This document shows, piece by piece, positions 7,826 to 16,807 of a stretch of 64,000 nucleotides of DNA (positions are counted from its first letter, which is position 1; every line of letters starts with the position of its first letter). The stretch is from Compostibacter hankyongensis (GTDB lineage: Bacteria > Bacteroidota > Bacteroidia > Chitinophagales > Chitinophagaceae), in the NCBI RefSeq assembly GCF_039541075.1, contig NZ_BAABFN010000007.1:1-64000 (forward strand). The letters are read 5' to 3'. The position numbers and the translations under genes are program-made. The notes under the pieces are model-generated. The model saw only the letters and a program-made list of their open reading frames with translations, was not told the origin of the DNA and made no database searches.

Positions 7826-10800
7826 TTAGAAGGTAACGCTCAGCCCGGCCGAAACGGTTTTGTTCAGCGGGTACAGATAACCGTAGGTATCGTTCGGATG
7901 CTCCGGATCGACATACTTAACCTTAGTAAAGGTGACCAGGTTGTACCCGTTGACATACACGCGCACATTGCTGAGCCCCCAGCGGCTTACCGTTTGCGAA
8001 GGCAGCGTATACCCCAGCTCAATGCTTTTCAGACGCAGATAGCTTCCGTCTACGGAGTTATAGGAAGAAGCCACGTCGGGCAGCGTGCCGGTATACGCAT
8101 AATGACCGGATATCCATGTTGTGGCGGGATCGTAGGGATCCGCTTTGGGATCGGCCGGATGCCAGCGGTCCATAAACTGCACCATGGCCGCGGACTCGCT
8201 GTTGCCCCACAGCGGCTGATACAGCTGCTCCACGTATTGCACGGTGGCCATGGCCGCTCCCTGCAGCAGGAAGTTCAGGTCAAATCCTTTAAAGGTGGCG
8301 CTGCCGATCAGGCTGAAGTTCATCCAGGGTACGGACCCCATATTCATCCAGCTGGTCGTGCCCGTCTGGTAGGGATGGCTGTCCAGACCGTTTATTTCCC
8401 CGTCGCCGTTCCAGTCCTCGTACTTGTAATCACCGGGCACGGTGCCCCGGCCGATATAAGTGGGGCTGGACCAGATATCTTCCCAGGAATCGTACCGGCC
8501 GGCGCTGGTATATCCCCACCATACGCCCTGGTAACGGTCGTTCTGGTTATTCCTCCAGTTGCTCCAGGAGCTGCCGTAGGCACCTCTTTCCACATACAGG
8601 GCCTTGATGCGGGTATAGGACATAATGGCCTTCAGGTTATAGCCCAGCGCTCCGATAGTATTGCGGTGGGAGACTTCCAGATCGTACCCGAAGCTCATGT
8701 CGCCGTTCAGGTTTTCCTGCGGGAGCGCTGCCCCCACCACGGTGGGTATGCCGCCGTTTCGCTGCGCCAGCAGGCCTTCTCTTTTCCGGTTGAAGTAATC
8801 CACGGTAAAGCCCAGCAGGCCGTTCCATCCTTCAAAATCTATTCCTACGTCGAAGGTCTTGGAGGTATACCAGGTAATCTCGGGATTGGAGATGCCGGTG
8901 CTGTTGGCGCTGGCGATAAAGTTGCCGTCGAAGACATAGCCGCCGGTGAAGTTGCGCCGGTCTGTGGCCGAAGGATAGTTGTAACCGGAGGTCCATTGAT
9001 AGGTGGAGGCGCCATCGTCCCCGGTGACGCCGTAGGAGGCGCGGAGCTTCAGCTGGTTCACGAAGGACAGGGCGGCGGAATTCTTGATAAAGCTTTCTTC
9101 CGAAAGACGCCATCCCACCGATCCGCCGGGGAAAAAGCCCCACTGGTACCCGGGTCCGAATTTGGAAGACCCGTCGTACCGGAACAGGAATTCGGCCAGG
9201 TACTTATCGGCGTAGGAGTAATCGAACCGGCCGGCCAGTCCCATGTTGGTATTTTCATACAGGTCTTCAATGTCGTTATGCTTGCCGGTATTCATGGTGC
9301 CGATCTGACCGGAAGAAACACCGGCAAACAGATAGGGCAGCGGCAGCGCCAGGTCCCTTTGGGCTACAAGATTATCGCCCGTTCGTTTCTGCACTTCCCA
9401 GACCATAGTGCCGCTTACCTGGTGCCGGTCGAATAACCCGCTGTAGTTGAGCGAGGTCTGGGACAGGACCTGCGATCTGAAGTAAGCTTCCCGGGTAAGC
9501 CTGTTCGGCGACTGCCGGGTGAAGGTGCTGAAGGTCTGCGACGCCTCGTCGTACTGGTACTGCTGGTATTCCCGCTGAAAGGCTTTCCAGTTGTTCATGC
9601 TGTAGTCGTAGCTGAAGAGCGTCCGGGCATAGAGTCCTTTTATGCCGGGCACGTCAAACTTCAGACCGAGGTTGGGCTGAATCCAGCTGTTGCTGAATTT
9701 GCGGTATCCGACCAGATCCTTGTCCATAAAAGACACGGGATTGTCGCCCTCGATAAGGCCCTGAAAAGGCTTGGTAGGATCGTTGTTGGCATAGGCCGGG
9801 ATCTGCGGGCCCTGTCTCCAGAAGCCCCGGATGATCCACCAGGAGTCCTGGTAAGGGCGGTTCTGCAATTCGGTGACGAGGTTGATCCCTGCATCCAGGG
9901 TAAACTGTCTGGCGATCTCCGCCGTAATATTCGTCCGGAGGTTGTACCGGGAATAATTCAGGTCGTTGGACTTGAAAAAGCTGCCCTGATACAGGTATCC
10001 GGCGCCTACATAGTACTGTATCTTGTCGTTTCCGCCGGTGGCGCTGAGGTTGTGCTGGGTCTGCGGGGCATAAGCGGAAAACACGAGCGGGTACCAGTCG
10101 GTGCTTTGCTTTTTACCCGAGCGGTAATCTTCGAACTGCTGGTCGTCAAAGACGGGTGAGCCGCCGTTGATGTTATGCATGGCCTGCTCGTTCCGGAGGG
10201 TCATGTATTGATAGATGTCTACCGTCTTGGGCAGCCCGGAGGGGAATTGCCACATATAGTTGCCGTCGTACGTGAGCGTGCTCTTGTTGTCGGTTCCCTT
10301 TTTGGTGGTCACCAGCACTACGCCGTTGGCCGCGCGTACGCCGTAGATGGCGGCGGAGGCATCTTTCAGCACGGAGATGTTGTCGATATCGTTGGCGTTC
10401 AGCCGCTGGAAATCGGCTGCGGTGCGCGGAACCCCGTCGATCACGATCAGCGGCGCTCCGAGGCCCCGGATGTCGAAGGCATTGTTGAAGGTGCCGGGTT
10501 CGGCTGTCCGCTGCACCACCCGTACCCCCGGTATCTTACCGGTGAGCATGTTCTGGGGGTTCTCGTTCTTGGTGGTAACGATCTCCTTTGCGCTGATGGC
10601 GGATACGGCTCCGGTAAGGGTGGCCTTCTTCTGTGTACCATAGCCGACCACCACCAGCTGGTTCAGTCCGGTTGTGGCGGAAGCGAGCGTGATGTTGACG
10701 ACAGTCAGCGCGCCCACCGGCACCTCTTTGGGATTGTACCCCAGATAGGAGACGACCAGTATGGCGCCGGGAGCAACATCGAGACTGTAGTTGCCCTGCG

Positions 10801-11290
10801 CATCGGTAACCGTTCCGGTGCTGCTTCCTTTTACCTGTAGGGTAACGCCGGAGAGGGGCTTGCCCGTGAGAGAATCCCTGACCTGACCCCGGATGGTCTT
10901 ATCGGCCAGCGTGGTCCGGAAGGGCGGACCGGGCTTTACGATGATCATTTTATCTGCAAGGGCATAGGTAAGCCGCTGTCCGGCAAAGCACATTTCCAGC
11001 ACATCTTCGAGCGGCATTTTCTCAGCCACCAATGTCACCGGCGCAGCCGTACGGATGGTTTTATCGGAATAAATAAAGTTGTAGCCGGTTTGTCTGCGGA
11101 TCTCCCGGAAGACCGTCTTCAGGGAGATATTTTTTTCGACAAGGGTCACCTTTTGCGCATAAGCATGGGCGCTTACCGGTATGCAGGTGGCGAGCAAGAG
11201 CATACTTGTCATTTGCATAGCCAGCACGAACCTTGGAAAGTAACAATGCCACAGCCATTTTCCGGCTTTGGAAAGAGCACTGAAATGCAT
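7826..11290 (-). CDS. SusC/RagA TonB-dependent transporter with STN domain (locus 1)
   Basis: This is a 1154-residue outer-membrane transporter. After a signal peptide ending near AHAYAQ comes an STN domain (about 48-118, TVFREIRRQTGYNFIY), then a carboxypeptidase-regulatory-like domain (about 132-215, IRGQVRDSLTGKPLSGVTL), the plug (VVVGYGTQKKATLTGAVS ... SVLKDASAAIYGVRAANGVV) and a beta barrel ending in SVTF. The STN domain normally talks to a FecR anti-sigma factor, and a FecR gene lies just upstream (11419-12651). This is the classic substrate-sensing arrangement that feeds back to an ECF sigma factor. Confidence 0.96.
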   Translation of the reverse strand: MHFSALSKAGKWLWHCYFPRFVLAMQMTSMLLLATCIPVSAHAYAQKVTLVEKNISLKTVFREIRRQTGYNFIYSDKTIRTAAPVTLVAEKMPLEDVLEMCFAGQRLTYALADKMIIVKPGPPFRTTLADKTIRGQVRDSLTGKPLSGVTLQVKGSSTGTVTDAQGNYSLDVAPGAILVVSYLGYNPKEVPVGALTVVNITLASATTGLNQLVVVGYGTQKKATLTGAVSAISAKEIVTTKNENPQNMLTGKIPGVRVVQRTAEPGTFNNAFDIRGLGAPLIVIDGVPRTAADFQRLNANDIDNISVLKDASAAIYGVRAANGVVLVTTKKGTDNKSTLTYDGNYMWQFPSGLPKTVDIYQYMTLRNEQAMHNINGGSPVFDDQQFEDYRSGKKQSTDWYPLVFSAYAPQTQHNLSATGGNDKIQYYVGAGYLYQGSFFKSNDLNYSRYNLRTNITAEIARQFTLDAGINLVTELQNRPYQDSWWIIRGFWRQGPQIPAYANNDPTKPFQGLIEGDNPVSFMDKDLVGYRKFSNSWIQPNLGLKFDVPGIKGLYARTLFSYDYSMNNWKAFQREYQQYQYDEASQTFSTFTRQSPNRLTREAYFRSQVLSQTSLNYSGLFDRHQVSGTMVWEVQKRTGDNLVAQRDLALPLPYLFAGVSSGQIGTMNTGKHNDIEDLYENTNMGLAGRFDYSYADKYLAEFLFRYDGSSKFGPGYQWGFFPGGSVGWRLSEESFIKNSAALSFVNQLKLRASYGVTGDDGASTYQWTSGYNYPSATDRRNFTGGYVFDGNFIASANSTGISNPEITWYTSKTFDVGIDFEGWNGLLGFTVDYFNRKREGLLAQRNGGIPTVVGAALPQENLNGDMSFGYDLEVSHRNTIGALGYNLKAIMSYTRIKALYVERGAYGSSWSNWRNNQNDRYQGVWWGYTSAGRYDSWEDIWSSPTYIGRGTVPGDYKYEDWNGDGEINGLDSHPYQTGTTSWMNMGSVPWMNFSLIGSATFKGFDLNFLLQGAAMATVQYVEQLYQPLWGNSESAAMVQFMDRWHPADPKADPYDPATTWISGHYAYTGTLPDVASSYNSVDGSYLRLKSIELGYTLPSQTVSRWGLSNVRVYVNGYNLVTFTKVKYVDPEHPNDTYGYLYPLNKTVSAGLSVTF

Positions 11291-11352
11291 AATTTCGTCT
11301 TTGGGTTAAATAAATACGCTGTCCGACAGATGGTGATTTGTTTGGCTTCCTG

Positions 11353-11383
11353 CCGGTCTCTATGTCCGTAGAGGCCGGTTTTT
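11353..11383 (+). terminator. GC hairpin with plus-strand T-tract in the FecR-SusC gap (locus 1)
   Basis: CCGGTCTCTA (11353-11362) pairs with TAGAGGCCGG (11369-11378), with one G-U pair, followed by TTTTT at 11379-11383. Read on the plus strand this is a rho-independent terminator shape. The flanking genes are on the minus strand, so it would stop an antisense transcript coming out of the start of susC. The equivalent gap in locus 2 has the same shape. Confidence 0.45.
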
Positions 11384-11418
11384 GCCATACAGCAGTTATT
11401 GGCTCATAAGTATCCGGT

Positions 11419-12651
11419 TTAGGATGAAACAATTATTTTTCGGTTCTCGATCTCATAATGCATACCGCCTGTCTGCTGCAGGATCTCGAAGATCCTGGAG
11501 AAGGTCAGGTTGCGCGGAATGGACCCCGTAAAGCGGTCGCGGATATCTCCCTGCACAACGATATCCACATCATACCAGCGGGAAAGCTGGCGCATCACGG
11601 CATGTACATCATCGTTCTCAAACCAGAAAAGATCATGCGTCCATGCCATCGTCTTCTCGGTATCTGCATTTTTTACCAGCTTTATGATCCCGTCTTTTTT
11701 TACCCGGGCCTGCTCGCCGGGCCTGACCACCTTTGCGCTGCGGATCCCGCTGTCGCCAGGACCCCGTTCCGAAACCTTTACCTTTCCTTCCAGCAGGGTT
11801 ACTTTCATGCTGGCTTCGTCGTTATAGGCATTTACATTGAAATGCGTACCCAGCACCTTTATTTCCCACAACGCTTCTTCCCCGGGAGAAGGAGGCACCT
11901 TCACGATAAAAGGACGTTTCGCATCCCGGGTTACTTCAAAATAAGCTTCTCCCGTCACCTGTACCTCCCTGGGTCCTCCGGTAAAGGCCGTTGGAAAACG
12001 GATGGAGGAAGCCGCATTCAGCCATACCCTTGTGCCGTCGGGCAGGATGATCTCGTATTGCCCGCCCCGCGGGGTTGTGAGCGTGTTGAACGAGATGCGC
12101 TCCGGTGACTTCCCCTTTTCGTTTACGGCTTTGCAGACCAGCCTTCCGTTGCCCAGCTTCATGATACGGACATTTCCCTGTACGGGGAGCATGCCGGGAT
12201 GGATGGAGTCCAGCGTGATCCGGGTACCGTTTCCCAGGGTCAGCATTGCTTTGTTGCCGCCCGGGGCAATGTCGTGTTTCACCACCGGTACGGCCTTCCC
12301 GGTCTGCTGTCCGCCGGAGGTGTGCGTCAGAAAATAGGCGGTCCCCGAAAAAAGCAGCAACAGGACCGCGGCTGCGGCTACCCGCCACCGGTAAGCCTTG
12401 GCGCGTCCGCCCCGGATGGAAACAAGCGCTGCGGCTTTCTCCTGCTTTGCTGTATGTGCCGCCATCTTTTTCCGGATGGCATCAAGGCTCCTGGCTGCTG
12501 ATTCCTTTATCCGCTCCGCATTCCCGTCCATAAATTCCGGAGCGGCGCCGTCGAAGGATTCGTACCACTGCTCAACTTTTATTTTTTCATCCTGAGTAGC
12601 TTCTCCGGAAAGATATCTCCGGATCAGCATGGTCAGTTCTGCTTCTGTCAT
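11419..12651 (-). CDS. FecR-type anti-sigma factor (locus 1)
   Basis: The 410-residue product has a cytoplasmic N-terminal part (LIRRYLSGEATQDEKIKVEQWYE), one membrane segment near residues 88-106 (WRVAAAAVLLLLFSGTAYFL), the FecR domain (FNTLTTPRGGQYEIILPDG, VWLNAASSIRFPTAF, GEAYFEV) and a C-terminal DUF4974 domain (FSRIFEILQQTGGMHYEI). It holds an ECF sigma factor at the inner membrane until the STN domain of SusC signals substrate. The sigma gene is divergent at 12792. It lies 128 bp upstream of susC. Confidence 0.95.
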   Translation of the reverse strand: MTEAELTMLIRRYLSGEATQDEKIKVEQWYESFDGAAPEFMDGNAERIKESAARSLDAIRKKMAAHTAKQEKAAALVSIRGGRAKAYRWRVAAAAVLLLLFSGTAYFLTHTSGGQQTGKAVPVVKHDIAPGGNKAMLTLGNGTRITLDSIHPGMLPVQGNVRIMKLGNGRLVCKAVNEKGKSPERISFNTLTTPRGGQYEIILPDGTRVWLNAASSIRFPTAFTGGPREVQVTGEAYFEVTRDAKRPFIVKVPPSPGEEALWEIKVLGTHFNVNAYNDEASMKVTLLEGKVKVSERGPGDSGIRSAKVVRPGEQARVKKDGIIKLVKNADTEKTMAWTHDLFWFENDDVHAVMRQLSRWYDVDIVVQGDIRDRFTGSIPRNLTFSRIFEILQQTGGMHYEIENRKIIVSS

Positions 12652-12791
12652 GCGCTTGATGGGATTTCCATCTTAGGAATTGCATCAAAAGGCGGTTACC
12701 GCCATGTCGAATTGAAATTTTTTTACCTTTACTGCAAAATCGATTTACTATTAGGGATTCCATCCATCATACCGATAGCGATCAGGAGCTG

Positions 12792-13379
12792 TTGTCCTCC
12801 CTGCGGGAAGGAAATGTGCAGGCTTTTGAAATGTTATATAACCGGTATTATGCCGCGCTTTGCCGGAAGACCTACAAGCGGATACCTTCCGTACCCCGCG
12901 CCGAAGAGATCGTGCAGGATGTATTTGTCAACCTGTGGGTAAAGGCTGCCTCGCTGTATGCCGGCGGAAATGTAAGAGCCTATCTCTACGCCACCTTACA
13001 GAATAAGATATTACATGAGCTGAGAACAGCGTATACGCGATCCCGTTACCTGAAAGATATCCGGGATCTTGCCCGGCAGGAAGGAGAGCTGTCTGCCTCC
13101 GGACATGCCGAGGCGCTGAGCCTCAGCGCGCTGTATGTAAAGGAAGCCGAAATGCAGATCAGCCATGCGGTAGCCGCGCTTTCCCCGCAGTGCAGGGAGG
13201 CCTTCCGGCTGAGCCGGGACGAGCAGCTTTCCTATAAAGAAATAGCGGAGCGTATGCATATTTCGGTGAACACGGTAGAGAAGCATGTGGGCAAAGCCCT
13301 GCGCATCCTCCGGCTGCGGTTGAAGGAGTACGGGGATGTAATGCTGCTGCTGTGTATCTTGTCGCTTTACTGTCCTTAG
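12792..13379 (+). CDS. ECF sigma-70 factor (locus 1)
   Basis: The 195-residue frame has sigma region 2 (AFEMLYNRYYAALCRKTYKRI, EIVQDVFVNLWVKAASLY) and region 4 (AVAALSPQCREAFRLSRDEQ, SYKEIAERMHISVNTVEKHVGKAL). The start is unclear. No ATG exists in frame; TTG at 12792 has AGGAG 4 bp before it, but the upstream frame still reads a typical ECF N-terminus (TDSDQELLSSLREGN), so a non-standard start such as ATT at 12750 is possible. It is divergent from its probable FecR partner with 140 bp between, where their promoters must lie. Confidence 0.9.
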   Translation: MSSLREGNVQAFEMLYNRYYAALCRKTYKRIPSVPRAEEIVQDVFVNLWVKAASLYAGGNVRAYLYATLQNKILHELRTAYTRSRYLKDIRDLARQEGELSASGHAEALSLSALYVKEAEMQISHAVAALSPQCREAFRLSRDEQLSYKEIAERMHISVNTVEKHVGKALRILRLRLKEYGDVMLLLCILSLYCP

Positions 13380-13388
13380 CCGCCCGCC

Positions 13389-14405
13389 TCACCGGGAGCG
13401 GATCTCCCTGCGCATAAAAAGCACATAGGAAATGGCGAAGCACAATGCCGTCGCCGCGATAAGCCCGGTAAGCTGCGGCCATACCAGCAGCAGGCTCTGC
13501 CCGAGGGGCAGGGGACTGGGGATGGCGCCGTATACCTGCGTCATGGTCAGCGGCCCCAGGCTGCGCACCGACGGGCGCAGCAGGGTAGTGGTGGCGTCGC
13601 TGAACAGCTGCCCCGGCATGAGGCGGGAAAGTCCCAGCACCAGCTTCTGCGACCGGATGATCTGCTCCGGCGGCGCCATGCCTTCCGGGGGAATGAACGA
13701 CTTGGCCAGCAGGTTGATGATGATCTGGTAGAAAACCGAGAAGAAAAGCCAGACGGCAATAGCGGTGAGGGCCGAGGTGGCCGCCTGTCGGAAACGGACC
13801 GAAAAAAGAATGGACAGGCTCAGCCAGAAGGCCACGTACAGGATGCTCAGCGCCAGGAAGGACAATATCCTCAGGAACTCTTCCGGGCTGGGCGGGATAC
13901 CGATCATCAGCAGCCCGCAGCCGATCACCAGCAGGGTAAGCGCAAAGAACATGACGCTGATGATGATCAGCGCAGCGGTGAACTTGGCATTGATCAGGTA
14001 ATCCCGGTGGATGGGCTGCGCCATGATGCGGCTCAGCGTCCGTCCGTTCTGCTCTGCATTGATGGCGTCGAACCCCAGGCTGATGCCGATGAGCGGCCCC
14101 AGGAAAGTGATAAAAACGAAAAAGGGCGGGAGCGTGCCGTCGGACACGGTAAATAATTTCAGGAAAAAGAAGGCGCTGTCCGGATCGTCCGGCTTTGCCG
14201 CCGCCGCGCTGAGGTTGGTGATGGAGGTATAAAGCGCCCCCATGCAGGTCAGCACCATCAGGGCGCCGAGTATGATAAAGCGCCAGCTGCGCACATGGTC
14301 AGAAACTTCTTTGAAGACCATTACCCGGAAGGGGTGCATGCTTTTCCCTTCCCGGGCGGTATATCTTTTTTTGAAGAAGGCAGTAAGTTGAGCAGTTGCA
14401 GCCAT
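13389..14405 (-). CDS. ABC transporter permease (ABC-2 type)
   Basis: The 338-residue product has about six hydrophobic segments. The first follows an N-terminal region MHPFRVMVFKEVSDHVRSWR typical of ABC-2 permeases; a large extracytoplasmic loop then precedes FFVFITFLGPLIGISLGFDAINAEQNGRTL, another family hallmark. The ATG at 14339, giving MHPFRV, is an equally good start and would drop 22 residues. It follows the ATPase gene by 29 bp and forms an exporter with it. Substrate unknown. Confidence 0.88.
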   Translation of the reverse strand: MAATAQLTAFFKKRYTAREGKSMHPFRVMVFKEVSDHVRSWRFIILGALMVLTCMGALYTSITNLSAAAAKPDDPDSAFFFLKLFTVSDGTLPPFFVFITFLGPLIGISLGFDAINAEQNGRTLSRIMAQPIHRDYLINAKFTAALIIISVMFFALTLLVIGCGLLMIGIPPSPEEFLRILSFLALSILYVAFWLSLSILFSVRFRQAATSALTAIAVWLFFSVFYQIIINLLAKSFIPPEGMAPPEQIIRSQKLVLGLSRLMPGQLFSDATTTLLRPSVRSLGPLTMTQVYGAIPSPLPLGQSLLLVWPQLTGLIAATALCFAISYVLFMRREIRSR

Positions 14406-14434
14406 AACTGTTACGTCTGTATGGATTAGCCGGT

Positions 14435-15412
14435 TTACACCGCTTCCTGTTTTTCGAAATAGCGCTGGTAGATATCGTCCAGCCCGTATGCTTTTTTGGA
14501 CAGCCCTGTCAGGCCGGCTCCCGTTTCTACGATGGCCCTGGCAATGACCGCGGAGCAGTCGCGGAGACAGGATATTTTCAGCGTTCCTTTTTCATAGGTC
14601 ACCGATTTTATATCCGCCGTACCGAGCAGCCGCTCCCGCAGAAGGATCAGCGCAGCCGGCAGCTCCGGCGTTGTCCCGGCCGGTACATCCACCGCCGCCT
14701 CGATGATAAAAGGCTCACTGGAGAACAGGCGGGCCGATAAGGTGGCGATGTCGCCTTCCGCGATCAGCTTTCCGCTTACAAAAAGGCCGACGCGGTCGCA
14801 TACCTGCTGTACCTGATGGAGATGGTGGGAGGAGAGCAGCACGGTGAGACCTTCCTCGCGGCTAAGGCCGACGATCAGGTCCAGAAATTCCCGCACGCCG
14901 CGGGGATCGATGCCGAGCGTGGGCTCGTCGAGGATGATCACCTCCGGGTTTTTGATCAGCACATCCGCCAGCCCCAGCCGCTGGATCATGCCCCGGGAAT
15001 ACTTGCCGGTCTTCTTCCCGGCCACATCTGCCAGCCCCACCCGTTCGAGCAGCTGCAGCGCCTTTTCCCGCGCCGCCTTCCGGCTGAGCCGGTTGAGCCG
15101 CGCGATATACATCAGGTTTTCCAGCCCGGTCATGTCGTCGTAAAACCCTACATTGTCCGGCAGGTAGCCCACCTTCCTTTTTACCTTTACCGGCGACACG
15201 GTGGCGTCGATGCCACATACGGTAGCCCGGCCGGCGCTGGGCTCCGTCAGCCCCAGCATCATCAGGATGGTGGTGGATTTTCCCGCGCCGTTGGGACCCA
15301 GCAGGCCGAATATCTCCCCTTTGCCGATCTTCAGGTCCAGGTGGTCCACTGCGGTCAGGGTGCCGTATCTTTTGGTCAGGCCGTCGAGCTCAATGATATA
15401 CCGATCTTCCAC
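14435..15412 (-). CDS. ABC transporter ATP-binding protein
   Basis: The 325-residue product starts at a GTG (15410-15412), one base after the stop of the NEW3-type gene. It has Walker A (GPNGAGKST), a Q-loop region (VGYLPDNVGFYDDMTGLENL), the signature YSRGMIQRLG, Walker B (VIILDEPTLGIDP) and an H-loop (SSHHLHQ). The C-terminal 90 residues are the extra domain usual in exporters of the CcmA/NatA-like class. It energises the adjacent permease. The tight coupling to the NEW3 protein suggests the three work as one unit, perhaps in envelope traffic or Nos-type ABC systems. Confidence 0.93.
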   Translation of the reverse strand: MEDRYIIELDGLTKRYGTLTAVDHLDLKIGKGEIFGLLGPNGAGKSTTILMMLGLTEPSAGRATVCGIDATVSPVKVKRKVGYLPDNVGFYDDMTGLENLMYIARLNRLSRKAAREKALQLLERVGLADVAGKKTGKYSRGMIQRLGLADVLIKNPEVIILDEPTLGIDPRGVREFLDLIVGLSREEGLTVLLSSHHLHQVQQVCDRVGLFVSGKLIAEGDIATLSARLFSSEPFIIEAAVDVPAGTTPELPAALILLRERLLGTADIKSVTYEKGTLKISCLRDCSAVIARAIVETGAGLTGLSKKAYGLDDIYQRYFEKQEAV

Positions 15413-15413
15413 C

Positions 15414-16565
15414 TTACCTCCTCCCGTATTTGCGGAACAAATAATAAACGCTTCCCAGGGCGATGCAGATGATCAGCACGCCGACCCATCCCCAGAGCAG
15501 GGGCGTCCTGACCGATATCCGGAACGAGGCCTTTGAGGAAGCCTCCGGGGTTTTTGCCGTCAGGTTGGTGACATAGTCGCCCGCTATGGCATTTTTATCG
15601 GCCTTGATGGTGGCAAAAACCTCGGCCGTTCTCCCGGGGGGCAGCAGGTCCACCTGTTGGGGGGCGAAGGTCACATCCCAGTTGGCCGGGGCGGCAAAGC
15701 TCAGCTTTATATTCTTCAGCGGAGCCGAGCCGGTATTTTTCAGGGCCAGGGCTACCCGTTTTTCGTCCCCGGCCGTGATATCGGTGCTCAGCAGGCCGGT
15801 AGGGGTGCTGAGCGACATATCATACGATCCCGTAACGGCCACTTCCAGCTCCATGCTGGCGCTGCTGTTGCGCGTAGCGGCCCGTACGGGTATCTTATAG
15901 GTACCGGCGGGGGTCTGGTCCGGCGGGTGGATGTCGATGGTGATGTTCTGTGTCTGGTTGGCGTCCACGTTCACCGAAGACACCTGTTTGTAGTTGGCTT
16001 TAAAGTCCACGTTCCATCCGGGGGGCGCTGCGGCGTTCAGGGCGTACAGGGCCGTATCTGCGGTTTCGTTTCTCAGGGTGGCATTGAAGGTGAAGGTGGA
16101 ATTGGCGGCTCCTTCCAGGTTGGGTTGCTCAGTGGTAAAAGCCGTTTTATAGGTGCCCTCCTGGGCCACTACCACGCTCAGGGGCAGGGTGGCCTGATCC
16201 CCGGCGCTGATCCGGAACCGGTACAGGCCTTTGCTGACCTTCAGGGGCACCACCACCTGCAGGGCAAGGGTTTGTTTCTCTTTGGGCAATACGGATATCC
16301 GGCTGATGTTCCAGCTGCCGGATTTGAGGGTATGGGTCCAGCTCCGGGGCAAGCCCGAGAGGGAGATATCAGCGCTTTGGATGGCATCGCTGTTGTTGAT
16401 CACCGTGATGGAATAATCGATCGTCTGGCCGGGGGAAACGGTAATCCGGGAGTAAGGGGAATAAAGCCTGAGGGTGTTCTGGGCGTGAGCATGGATACCC
16501 GGAAAAAGGAAGCTAAAGAGGATCAATACAGGGAAATAAATGCTTTTTTGTACGCGTACATACAT
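15414..16565 (-). CDS. Secreted NEW3/CARDB-like protein with C-terminal membrane anchor
   Basis: The 383-residue product has a signal peptide (to about HAHAQ, residue 29) and then three Ig-like repeats, each with the shape SPGQTIDYSITVINNSD or NSTFTFNATLRNETAD. It ends in one membrane helix (LLWGWVGVLIICIALGSVYYLF) and a basic tail KYGRR. NEW3/CARDB repeats are periplasmic or surface beta modules. It is first in a tight operon with the ABC ATPase and permease (1-bp and 22-29 bp gaps), so it is likely an extracytoplasmic partner of that exporter. Role otherwise unknown. Confidence 0.8.
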   Translation of the reverse strand: MYVRVQKSIYFPVLILFSFLFPGIHAHAQNTLRLYSPYSRITVSPGQTIDYSITVINNSDAIQSADISLSGLPRSWTHTLKSGSWNISRISVLPKEKQTLALQVVVPLKVSKGLYRFRISAGDQATLPLSVVVAQEGTYKTAFTTEQPNLEGAANSTFTFNATLRNETADTALYALNAAAPPGWNVDFKANYKQVSSVNVDANQTQNITIDIHPPDQTPAGTYKIPVRAATRNSSASMELEVAVTGSYDMSLSTPTGLLSTDITAGDEKRVALALKNTGSAPLKNIKLSFAAPANWDVTFAPQQVDLLPPGRTAEVFATIKADKNAIAGDYVTNLTAKTPEASSKASFRISVRTPLLWGWVGVLIICIALGSVYYLFRKYGRR

Positions 16566-16694
16566 GAGTGTCCGGTTTTAATCGGTTTAATATGGGAAAA
16601 CGTGGAGGTAATTCTTCCAGAGGGGAGCACAAATTTATAAAGCGGGGGACACTCATTTTGTTAGTAATTCGTTAAAGTTCACTCACCCCCCCGA

Positions 16695-16708
16695 CCCCCT
16701 GAAGGGGG
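16695..16708. repeat. CCCCCT-GA-AGGGGG extragenic palindrome
   Basis: A short C-rich/G-rich palindrome lies in the gap upstream of the NEW3 gene. Similar C5TGAAG5 elements are common between Bacteroidota genes. It is not followed by a T-tract, so I do not call it a terminator. Confidence 0.5.
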
Positions 16709-16723
16709 GCCAATTTGATAATG

Positions 16724-16803
16724 TGCCGATTTGATAATTTGATAATAGACGATTTTCATCATCAAATCACCAAATCACCAAATTTCCAAATCATCAAATC
16801 AAT
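16724..16803. repeat. AT-rich low-complexity repeat of ATTTGAT / ATCAAAT units
   Basis: The stretch holds several GATTTGATAAT units followed by inverted-sense ATCAAATCACC and ATCATCAAATC units, so the two halves can pair imperfectly around 16755-16765. The same units recur at 63405-63500. This marks a dispersed intergenic repeat family, not coding DNA. Confidence 0.5.
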
Positions 16804-16807
16804 CGAA

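Noticed and set aside
7898..9436. Long plus-strand open frame of 512 codons
   Set aside because: Antisense to the SusC barrel; no signal, motif or plausible fold.
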